This document shows, in pieces, positions 8,826-17,347 of a stretch of 23,103 nucleotides of DNA. The position numbers were made by a program, and so were the translations under genes. Source of the DNA: Nemertoderma westbladi (Eukaryota > Xenacoelomorpha > Nemertodermatida > Nemertodermatidae); NCBI GenBank assembly GCA_032718475.1, contig JAUCBJ010006008.1, forward strand, positions 1-23,103, given 5' to 3'. Below the pieces are notes generated by a model. The model was not told the origin of the DNA, made no database searches, and saw only the letters and a program-made list of their open reading frames with translations. Position 1 is the stretch's first letter; the number at the start of each line of letters is the position of its first letter.

Positions 8826-9020
8826 AATTTTCGCCCCCAATAAAAGCATGTTTGCATCGGTGAAATATTTTATTGCATCGATAAAAGTTCTTATTTTACA
8901 TCATATTTTAACATTTTAACATATTTTAAGTTTTCGTTTCGGCACGAATGTTTTGAAGGGTTTAGCGAGGCATCTCTGCCTTGCATCCTTAAATGGTATA
9001 AATGAGTACCGGTGTCACAA
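8826..9020. other. AT-rich spacer
   Basis: No coding region, and nothing recognised apart from TTTTAACATTTTAACATATTTTAA simple repetition split over 8907-8930. Confidence 0.4.
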
Positions 9021-9175
9021 GGAAATCAGCCCCCCCTAGAATATGCCCCCCGGGGCATTATTTCCTAGGATATTATGTCCCCCCGGGCAATTTCTCCTAG
9101 GAAATTTAGCCCGGGGGGGCATTTTCTCCTTAGGAAATAATGCCTCCCCTCAGGAAAATTAGCCCCCCTCAAAAG
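9021..9175. repeat. Palindrome array I: alternating CCCCGGGG and CCTAGG units
   Basis: Units such as TGCCCCCCGGGGCA, TTTCCTAGGA, CCCCCCGGGC, CCTAGGAAATTTAGCCC and GGGGGGGCATTTT alternate about every 15-25 bases. Each core is itself a palindrome, so the array can fold in many registers. It is repeated in similar form at 9817-9947. Confidence 0.8.
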
Positions 9176-9431
9176 TCTGAAAACTGGTACGATACCGGTC
9201 TGCTGGTAGCCACTTTTAATCTACCAACTGCAGAACTTGTAATAGTTGGAAGAATAGTACGGCACCGGTCTGCCGGTAGGTAAGCAGGTGAGGCAGTAAG
9301 GGATGTAGAACAGCATACTGAAGTATCTAAGTCAGTAGGCTACTGTACAGTAGTAAGTACTAAGTAAGTATAACAGCAGTGCGAGTGTGTGGTGTTGTGT
9401 GGGCGCCGAGCAGCTCCAAGCTTTTTTAAGT
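9176..9431. other. Spacer with CAGTA/ACCGGT-type motifs
   Basis: Contains two copies of a GGTACGATACCGGTCTGC-like phrase (near 9187 and 9257) and AGTAAGTACTAAGTAAGTA simple sequence. No coding evidence. Confidence 0.4.
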
Positions 9432-9754
9432 CTGTAACCTGCTCCTTTCCCTGATTTGGTAAAGTGATTGTTTATTGTTTTGGTTAGAAAATCCCGCCTC
9501 TGTAACCTGCTCCTTTCTCTCAATTGGTAATGTTATCGTTTATTGTTTTGGTTAGAAAATCCCGTCTCTGTAACCTGCTCCTTTCCCTGATTTGCTAAAG
9601 TGACTGTTTATTGTTTTGGTTAGAAAATCCCGCCTCTGTAACCTGCTCCTTTCCCTCAATTAGTTAAATGATCGTTTATTGTTTTGGTTAGAAAGGCCTG
9701 CCTCTGTAACCTGCTCCTTTCCTTCATTTGGTAAAGTGACTGTTTATTGTTTTG
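9432..9754 (+). repeat. 68-bp tandem repeat, 5 copies (last partial)
   Basis: CTGTAACCTGCTCCTTTC begins copies at 9432, 9500, 9568, 9636 and 9704, exactly 68 bases apart. Each contains TTTATTGTTTTGG, and the full copies end GTTAGAAA followed by a short C-rich segment. Related sequence occurs at 10338-10376 and 16099-16292, so the unit is dispersed. Some substitutions separate copies; the constant spacing means no indels in this array. Confidence 0.92.
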
Positions 9755-9816
9755 TATAATTTTTGTAAGTTTTAGTAGTAATAAGTTTTGTTTATTGTAT
9801 AATTCTGTAATTCAGG

Positions 9817-9947
9817 GGTTCAGGGGGGGCATAATTTCCTAAGGGGGGGCATTTTTTCCTAGGGAAATTTGCCCGGGGGGGCATTTTTTCCTAGGAAAAT
9901 ATGCCCCCCCGGGCACATTTCCCGGGGGGGCATATTTTCCTGTTACA
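9817..9947. repeat. Palindrome array II: GGGGGGGCAT and CCTAGG units
   Basis: The same vocabulary as array I: GGGGGGGCATAATTTCCTA, TTTCCTAGGGAAATTTGCCC, CCTAGGAAAATATGCCCC, CCCGGGGGGGCATATTTTCC. The two arrays bracket the 68-bp repeats, suggesting one composite element or a duplication. Confidence 0.8.
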
Positions 9948-10189
9948 CCGGTACTGGACTTTCTGCCTATGTCGACCAGCATGTGAAGTTTGCCCGGTAT
10001 TCCCCTTAAACCCGGGGGGGGGTCAATATAACAACTCCCGCTCTGAAACTAACGATACTAACTAAAAAACTAACCGAAACGAACTAAAAGGAATTCAAAT
10101 AAAATAAGCTAGAAATCTTAAATTTGTTTTCAGCGGCTGGGGCCAAATTTTGGTGCCGGCGGCCGGCCCATGTGAAGAATACAAAACCG

Positions 10190-10411
10190 CCCATGTGAAG
10201 AATACCAGGATTTCACTTTTCAGTCGACTTTTACTGGAATTTTATATATGAAGATTTTAATTCTTTTTTAATTTATCTTTATTGAGTGTATTATAGAGCT
10301 TATTTATGTCTTATTAAACCTGTAAATATACTAATTCGTTTATTGTTTTGGTTATATTCAGCCTTTCTGTAACCTGTGTTTTTCGTGAAAACATGGTATT
10401 CTTCACATGGG
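10190..10411. mobile_element. 222-bp element with perfect 18-bp terminal inverted repeats
   Basis: CCCATGTGAAGAATACCA (10190-10207) and TGGTATTCTTCACATGGG (10394-10411) are exact reverse complements. A second partial left end lies just outside at 10167-10182. The interior holds ATTTATCTTTATTGAGTG and one partial 68-bp-family unit (10338-10376). Related end sequences recur at 13902-13919 and 13965-13982, so this is a repeated family. No ORF; likely a non-autonomous element. No clear target duplication found. Confidence 0.65.
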
Positions 10412-10448
10412 AGTAACTGCAAAGTGAAACAAGCTGGCAAGCCTGGAA

Positions 10449-11499
10449 GGTTCACGGTCCTCCTACTTAATCAGTACAATAATAATACGTTTTCGTTCGG
10501 GTAGGCCTATGTTTCCTTTTCACTTGTTCCCATCGTACAGTCGTAGGCGACCTCATGCTCCTGTGCTCATCCCACCACGACCACGACCACCAGTTACGAG
10601 TTGGGTAGGCGTCTACCGGCAACCGGTAAGTAATTACGCGCCACACGACGTCATCCCGCCATCCGCCAACATTTATACCGGTACGGTAAGCCTACCACCT
10701 ACCGGCTGGCTACCATCGCACCGTAGGTCTACCGCCTACGCCTACCGGTCAACCGGTAACGGTAGGCTACCGCGTACCGGTACAGCGGTACTCAAAGTCG
10801 TACCGGTATTGTCGTAATTGACAAATGCAGGATTAAACCGTAACCCGTTCCAGTACCGGTACCATATGCATCTGAACGACTGGACGGTTAATCTCATAGC
10901 ATAGCTGCATAGGCCTACTGGTAGTCAGTGCGAAGTCGCCTGCGAACATGGCGAAATATTATATTTACTGCTAGGGCTAGGCTAGGACCTACTGCTGTAC
11001 TGACCTATGACAGTATGAAGATAGGCAGATAGGCCTACAGTGGTCAGGTAGTACCGGTCCGGTATGCCTACTACAGGCAGACAATCAGACAGTACTAGCA
11101 GTGCTAATTAATTACCTTAATTAAATCTTCAATTAGGTCATAATGTAGGTCCAAATTTAAAAATCGGCCTCCGTTAATCGATTTACAAATAATTCAGGTA
11201 CCTCCATGCCAAATATCAGAATCATTCATTGCGTTCCCTATGACAAGATAGCTTTTTCCTAAACCATGCGAAAACACGCAAATATAGCGCTCACATCGCA
11301 CAAATACCATCTCGACACCCAATTTTTTGTATGAGCCTTCGCCATCCCTATATCTAACTTTTGTCCAAATTTTGTTTCGATTGATTAATAAATAACTGAG
11401 ATATCGCTCTGGACACACACACACACACACACACACACTAACACACACACACACACACATTACGGTAATAATGGTCACCTATGTCAAGGACCGTGAACC
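10449..11499. mobile_element. Unit 1 between 12-bp inverted repeats
   Basis: 1051 bases bounded by GGTTCACGGTCC and GGACCGTGAACC. A short linker (about 24 bases) separates it from unit 2. The inverted ends suggest a MITE-like origin, but no target duplication is evident and no transposase is encoded. Confidence 0.55.
11413..11459. repeat. (CA)n microsatellite, unit 1
   Basis: AC repeats interrupted once by TA. The homologous tracts lie at 12487-12528 and 13557-13603; their lengths differ between units. Confidence 0.9.
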
Positions 11500-11523
11500 A
11501 AAAACAAGCTGGCAAGCCTGGAA

Positions 11524-12568
11524 GGTTCACGGTCCTCCTACTTAATCAGTACAATAATAATACGTTTTCGTTCGGGTAGGCCTATGTTTCCTTTTCACTT
11601 GTTCCCATCGTACAGTCGTAGGCGACCTCATGCTCCTGTGCTCATCCCACCACGACCACGACCACCAGTTACGAGTTGGGTAGGCGTCTACCGGCAACCG
11701 GTAAGTAATTACGCGCCACACGACGTCATCCCGCCATCCGCCAACATTTATACCGGTACGGTAAGCCTACCACCTACCGGCTGGCTACCATCGCACCGTA
11801 GGTCTACCGCCTACGCCTACCGGTCAACCGGTAACGGTAGGCTACCGCGTACCGGTACAGCGGTACTCAAAGTCGTACCGGTATTGTCGTAATTGACAAA
11901 TGCAGGATTAAACCGTAACCCGTTCCAGTACCGGTACCATATGCATCTGAACGACTGGACGGTTAATCTCATAGCATAGCTGCATAGGCCTACTGGTAGT
12001 CAGTGCGAAGTCGCCTGCGAACATGGCGAAATATTATATTTACTGCTAGGGCTAGGCTAGGACCTACTGCTGTACTGACCTATGACAGTATGAAGATAGG
12101 CAGATAGGCCTACAGTGGTCAGGTAGTACCGGTCCGGTATGCCTACTACAGGCAGACAATCAGACAGTACTAGCAGTGCTAATTAATTACCTTAATTAAA
12201 TCTTCAATTAGGTCATAATGTAGGTCCAAATTTAAAAATCGGCCTCCGTTAATCGATTTACAAATAATTCAGGTACCTCCATGCCAAATATCAGAATCAT
12301 TCATTGCGTTCCCTATGACAAGATAGCTTTTTCCTAAACCATGCGAAAACACGCAAATATAGCGCTCACATCGCACAAATACCATCTCGACACCCAATTT
12401 TTTGTATGAGCCTTCGCCATCCCTATATCTAACTTTTGTCCAAATTTTGTTTCGATTGATTAATAAATAACTGAGATATCGCTCTGGACACACACACACA
12501 CACACACTAACACACACACACACACACATTACGGTAATAATGGTCACCTATGTCAAGGACCGTGAACC
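11524..12568. mobile_element. Unit 2 between 12-bp inverted repeats
   Basis: 1045 bases; six bases shorter than unit 1, explained by a shorter first CA run. Confidence 0.55.
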
Positions 12569-12592
12569 AAAAACAAGCTGGCAAGCCTGGAA

Positions 12593-13643
12593 GGTTCACG
12601 GTCCTCCTACTTAATCAGTACAATAATAATACGTTTTCGTTCGGGTAGGCCTATGTTTCCTTTTCACTTGTTCCCATCGTACAGTCGTAGGCGACCTCAT
12701 GCTCCTGTGCTCATCCCACCACGACCACGACCACCAGTTACGAGTTGGGTAGGCGTCTACCGGCAACCGGTAAGTAATTACGCGCCACACGACGTCATCC
12801 CGCCATCCGCCAACATTTATACCGGTACGGTAAGCCTACCACCTACCGGCTGGCTACCATCGCACCGTAGGTCTACCGCCTACGCCTACCGGTCAACCGG
12901 TAACGGTAGGCTACCGCGTACCGGTACAGCGGTACTCAAAGTCGTACCGGTATTGTCGTAATTGACAAATGCAGGATTAAACCGTAACCCGTTCCAGTAC
13001 CGGTACCATATGCATCTGAACGACTGGACGGTTAATCTCATAGCATAGCTGCATAGGCCTACTGGTAGTCAGTGCGAAGTCGCCTGCGAACATGGCGAAA
13101 TATTATATTTACTGCTAGGGCTAGGCTAGGACCTACTGCTGTACTGACCTATGACAGTATGAAGATAGGCAGATAGGCCTACAGTGGTCAGGTAGTACCG
13201 GTCCGGTATGCCTACTACAGGCAGACAATCAGACAGTACTAGCAGTGCTAATTAATTACCTTAATTAAATCTTCAATTAGGTCATAATGTAGGTCCAAAT
13301 TTAAAAATCGGCCTCCGTTAATCGATTTACAAATAATTCAGGTACCTCCATGCCAAATATCAGAATCATTCATTGCGTTCCCTATGACAAGATAGCTTTT
13401 TCCTAAACCATGCGAAAACACGCAAATATAGCGCTCACATCGCACAAATACCATCTCGACACCCAATTTTTTGTATGAGCCTTCGCCATCCCTATATCTA
13501 ACTTTTGTCCAAATTTTGTTTCGATTGATTAATAAATAACTGAGATATCGCTCTGGACACACACACACACACACACACACACTAACACACACACACACAC
13601 ACATTACGGTAATAATGGTCACCTATGTCAAGGACCGTGAACC
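12593..13643. mobile_element. Unit 3 between 12-bp inverted repeats
   Basis: 1051 bases; beyond its right end the sequence leaves the array (AATATACAGG...). Confidence 0.55.
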
Positions 13644-13645
13644 AA

Positions 13646-13901
13646 TATACAGGAGAGCACGAAAAGAGTTCCACCTTCCAAGTCTGAAGTCTGTCATCCC
13701 TGTTAACGTACAAATACTCGAAACCAAACCTACTAGCGAAACCAAACCTACTAGCGAGACTAGACGTGGGACCATCTCCCCGAGCAGATACTTTAACTGC
13801 AAACTTCCTATACAACTGTTTTGCACTAAAATATACCACTTTTGCCGAAAAAAAAGGCCAGGATTCTTCAATACTACAGTATTAATTGGTATTGGTATTC
13901 T
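13646..13901. other. Spacer between tandem array and foldback region
   Basis: Contains a short direct repeat GAAACCAAACCTACTAGCGA-like (13729 and 13747) and AATTGGTATTGGTATTCTTG simple sequence. A chance ORF covers it, without domains. Confidence 0.4.
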
Positions 13902-13982
13902 TGGTATTCTTCACATGGGGGTAACTGCAAAGTGAAATATAACGGCATAAAGTCGTATTCTTCGCCCATGTAATGAATACCA
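13902..13982. repeat. Two outward-facing copies of the 18-bp element ends
   Basis: TGGTATTCTTCACATGGG (13902-13919) plus GTAACTGCAAAGTGAAA matches the right end of the 10190-10411 element. CCCATGTAATGAATACCA plus GGATTTCACTTTTC at 13965 matches its left end. So a right end and a left end of this family abut here, about 45 bases apart. Confidence 0.7.
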
Positions 13983-14084
13983 GGATTTCACTTTTCGGTC
14001 GATTTTATACGGTGGCCCTTTTTAAATGTAAAGTGTTCTTTTTAGTGTGAAAATGATCTTTTCAGTGTGAAATGATCTTTTCAT

Positions 14085-14240
14085 TGTGAAAGTGTAAATC
14101 TGAAAGTGTAAATTTGAAAGTGCGAAAGTGTAAATTTGAAAGTGCGAAAGTGTAAATTTGAAAGTGCGAAAGTGTAAATTCGAAAGTGCTAAAGTGTAAA
14201 TTTGTAAGTGAGAAAGTGTAAATTTGAGAGTGAGAAAGTA
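14085..14240 (-). repeat. Foldback left arm: about 7 copies of the 22-bp unit
   Basis: AAAGTGTAAATTTGAAAGTG units, the reverse complement of the right-arm unit. The copies nearest the spacer are the most diverged. Confidence 0.85.
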
Positions 14241-14545
14241 CATACATAACAGTACAGTCTGACAGTACCGTTATGCTAAAGAACGTTTCTGCTGCCACAG
14301 CTCTGACAGACTGACTGCACCACACAGTGCGCCCAGGGCGCAGGGCCAAAGGCCAGCAGACTGCATGATGATATAACAAAGCAAATACTGATACCTGTAT
14401 ACATACCAGCGCCAGCGGGGGATAGCTGGAGCAGCTAAGTCCAGTATTGCAGCAGTCGATTTACCGAACAGCACAACAGTCAGACAGGGAATGGTCGATC
14501 ACTAGTCCAGCAGTCTAAATTTAAAAATCCCACCATGTTTCTAGC
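14241..14545. other. Foldback spacer (unique sequence)
   Basis: Mixed sequence rich in CAG/CAGT motifs with no convincing ORF. It would form the loop if the arms pair. Confidence 0.5.
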
Positions 14546-15860
14546 TTACAAATTAACACTTTCTCGCTTTCAAATTTACACTTTCGCACTTTCAAATTTA
14601 CACTTTCGCACTTTCAAATTTACACTTTCGCACTTTCAAATTTACACTTTCGCAGTTTCAAATTTACACTTTCGCACTTTCAAATTTACACTTTCTCACT
14701 TTCAAATTTACACTTTCGCACTTTCAAATTTACACTTTCTCACTTTCAAATTTACACTTTCGCACTTTCAAATTTACACTTTCGCACTTTCAAATTTACA
14801 CTTTCTCACTTTCAAATTTACACTTTCGCACTTTCAAATTTACACTTTCTCACTTTCAAATTTACACTTTCGCACTTTCAAATTTACACTTTCGCACTTT
14901 CAAATTTACACTTTCGCACTTTCAAATTTACACTATCCCACTTTCAAATTTACACTTTCACACTTTCAAATTTACACTTTCACACTTTCAAATTTACACT
15001 TTCGCACTTTCAAATTTACACTTTCGCACTTTCAAATTTACACTTTCGCACTTTCAAATTTACACTTTCGCACTTTCAAATTTACACTTTCGCTCTTTCA
15101 AATTTACACTTTCGCACTTTCAAATTTACACTTTCCCACTTTCAAATTTACACTTTCACACTTTCAAATTTACACTTTCGCACTTTCAAATTTACACTTT
15201 CTCACTTTCAAATTTACACTTTCGCACTTTCAAATTTACACTTTCTCACTTTCAAATTTACACTTTCGCACTTTCAAATTTACACTTTCGCACTTTCAAA
15301 TTTACACTTTCGCACTTTCAAATTTACACTTTCCCACTTTCAAATTTACACTTTCGCACTTTCAAATTTACACTTTCTCACTTTCAAATTTACACTTTCG
15401 CACTTTCAAATTTACACTTTCGCACTTTCAAATTTACACTTTCTCACTTTCAAATTTACACTTTCGCACTTTCAAATTTACACTTTCGCACTTTCAAATT
15501 TACACTTTCTCACTTTCAAATTAACACTTTCGCACTTTCAAATTTACACTTTCTCACTTTCAAATTTACACTTTCGCACTTTCAAATTTACACTTTCGCA
15601 CTTTCAAATTTACACTTTCGCACTTTCAAATTTACACTTTCTCACTTTCAAATTTACACTTTCGCACTTTCAAATTTACACTTTCTCACTTTCAAATTTA
15701 CACTTTCGCACTTTCAAATTTACACTTTCGCACTTTCAAATTTACACTTTCAAATTTACACTTTCCCACTTTCAAATTTACACTTTCACACTTTCAAATT
15801 TACACTTTCGCACTTTCAAATTTACACTTTCGCACTTTCAAATTTACACTTTCACAATGA
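14546..15860 (+). repeat. Foldback right arm: about 59 copies of the 22-bp unit
   Basis: Tandem 22-bp units with one variable base (G, T, A or C in TTC-N-CACTTTC). Blocks with C then A variants recur near 14936, 15133 and 15768, showing higher-order duplication. One shortened unit lies near 15745. Since 22 is not a multiple of 3, any frame reads as a 22-residue repeat; the long open frame here is a by-product. Confidence 0.95.
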
Positions 15861-16098
15861 AAAGATCATTTTCACACAGAAAAGAACACTTTAGCACTGA
15901 AAAGTACACTTTCACAATTAAAAAGTTTCTTGGCCGTTCTGGGCCACCGTAATTTTTTATTGGTCGATATTTTTTATTAAATTTATCTTTATTAAGTGTT
16001 TTATGCGCGTGCGCGATGTCCTTTATTTTTTGAGGGGGATTATCTATTGATCAGTCAGTCGGACTGTTAGTAAGAAGGTGGGTGTAAACAAGCCGCCG

Positions 16099-16292
16099 CG
16101 GTAACATATTCTCCTTTCCCTCAATTAGTAGGTAACACAATCCTTTATTGTTTTGGTTAGAAAACCCTGTCTCGGTAACCTGCTCCTTTCCCTCAATTTG
16201 TAGGTAAAACGTCGTTTATTGTTTTGGTTAGAAATTACAGCCGCTGTAACCTGCTCTTTTCCTTCAATTGGATTTTAACAACAGCGTTTATT
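16099..16292 (+). repeat. Second array of the 68-bp family (about 71-74-bp units)
   Basis: Units start at 16099, 16173 and 16244, each with GTAAC, CTC(C/T)TTTCC(C/T)TCAATT and TTTATTGTTTTGGTTAGAAA in the same order as the 9432-9754 array; the third is truncated. Small insertions make spacing irregular. Confidence 0.85.
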
Positions 16293-16850
16293 AATTCCCA
16301 CATTCCCATACACCTTCCCATATTCCTTCATCGTATAAACTGCACTGTATCAGCTGGCAATATGGGGCATGTTAAGTGTTTCGTCATATACACACTACAC
16401 AGTAGGCCTAGAGAGATAACCCTTCCTGCCTTCACTTTAGCTGTTTAGCGTAACAAACAAACAATAAATATTTTAAATGTAATGTATTAATAAGTATCAT
16501 TACTTAATTAATAATATTAATTATAATTAATATAATTAACTTTAACTATTAATAATGATAACTATTAACAAGAAAGATTTACGAAAATATTGCAGCAAAG
16601 GCTGTATTGTTTTTAATAAATGTTTAATGTTTCAACACCAACTAAATCTACGAAAGTTGTTTACATCTGAAAATATCCATCTTTGCTGGGACAATCACAC
16701 AACTTTCATACCCGCCATCCTTCATCCTATATCGCATTTTTAATATATAATAATATGCCTTTGTGCATTAGATGCATACTTGGTATGCCTGTACTGCTAC
16801 ATCATACTGATACATAAACAGGCAACGTGAAACGTGATCCCCTATTCAGC
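16293..16850. other. AT-rich non-coding region
   Basis: Includes a TAATTAATAATATTAATTATAA-type low-complexity stretch around 16505-16555. Open frames of 60-75 codons here show no domain and are attributed to chance. Confidence 0.45.
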
Positions 16851-16851
16851 T

Positions 16852-16909
16852 ATTGGCTATTTACCTAACAGACAGTTAGGTAAATATTATATCTCTTTCT
16901 CCTGATTGG
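16852..16909 (-). promoter_or_regulatory. Two inverted CCAAT boxes upstream of GMPPA
   Basis: ATTGG at 16852-16856 (CTATTGGCT) and 16905-16909 (TGATTGGTT) are reverse-oriented CCAAT boxes about 440-500 bases before the GMPPA ATG. TTACCTAA and TTAGGTAA form an inverted pair between them. Their role as the GMPPA promoter is inferred. Confidence 0.35.
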
Positions 16910-17009
16910 TTATAGGATCAGATGGTGTCAGATCAGATCAGATAAGGACAGACGTTTTATTCTACCTCCGATCTAAGCACCAGTTACCGTCTGTCAGTCA
17001 GTCAGTCTG

Positions 17010-17165
17010 TACCCTTTAGTACTGTACTGTAGTACAGTACAGTAGTACGTATACTGTAGTGTACTATAGGCCTACTGCCTACAGCTATATGCTATACTAC
17101 TGCAGGTGCAGGACCTACTGCTGTAGGCCTACTGCAGTACTGCTGTACTGCTGTACTGTAGTAGA
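17010..17165. repeat. Low-complexity GTAC/CTGTA self-complementary tract
   Basis: Runs of TACTGTAGTACAGTA, TAGGCCTACTG and CTGCTGTACTGCTGTA; much of it is locally palindromic. It lies in the presumed promoter or 5' UTR of GMPPA. Confidence 0.7.
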
Positions 17166-17347
17166 TAACTGGCCAACCTTTTTCAGTTTTTCCTCCAGGC
17201 TCCAGCCTAAAGCTGACTGTAAGTACCGGTAGCGGCTGAGCGGTAACGACTATCCAGCTATCTCCTGATCTCAGTATCTAACATTAACAATACCTACGGA
17301 CCTACCTGAATTTGAATACAGCAATACACACAATCCAGCAATTAATT

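Larger units (their letters stand above)
10427..13645. repeat. Tandem array of three near-identical 1.07-kb units
   Basis: Three head-to-tail copies with periods 1075 and 1069 bases. Apart from CA-repeat length I see essentially no differences, so amplification or homogenisation is recent, or the assembly has multiplied one unit. Each unit starts AAACAAGCTGGCAAGCCTGG and ends GGACCGTGAACCAA. The 12-base ends GGTTCACGGTCC and GGACCGTGAACC are inverted repeats at 10449/11488, 11524/12557 and 12593/13632. Units are dense in ACCGGT, TAGGCCTA and CTACCG motifs and carry a (CA)n tract near the right end. The short open frames inside are identical in all copies and show no recognisable domain. Confidence 0.95.
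14008..15951. mobile_element. Foldback-type element with arms of 22-bp repeats
   Basis: The ends TACGGTGGCCC (14008-14018) and GGGCCACCGTA (15941-15951) are exact inverted repeats. Next inside, both arms carry AGTGTTCTTTT...GTGTGAAAATGATCTTTTCATTGTGAAAGTGTAAAT-type sequence in opposite orientation, then a 22-bp repeat (core CACTTTCAAATTTACACTTT on the + strand of the right arm). The left arm has about 7 copies, the right arm about 59. A unique spacer of about 300 bases separates the arms. This is the architecture of foldback elements (Drosophila FB, sea urchin TU), whose long inverted repeats are built of short tandem repeats. No transposase is present, so it would be non-autonomous. The arms are very unequal. 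Confidence 0.75.

Noticed and set aside
10509-13622. Identical 102-codon frames and Cys/Val-repeat frames in each 1.07-kb unit
   Set aside because: Identity only reflects the tandem copies; the Cys/Val runs are CA repeats. No domain, and part of the frame is palindromic low-complexity DNA.
14535-15524. 329-codon open frame of 22-residue repeats
   Set aside because: It is the translation of the 22-bp foldback arm, which cycles through all three frames without stops; a single base change in one unit ends it. No gene evidence.
14008-15951. CRISPR-like array
   Set aside because: Repeats are contiguous 22-bp units without unique spacers, in a eukaryotic context, and arranged as inverted arms.
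16224-16743. Two 60-75-codon frames upstream of GMPPA
   Set aside because: They overlap the 68-bp repeat and AT-rich sequence, lack domains and have ordinary chance length.
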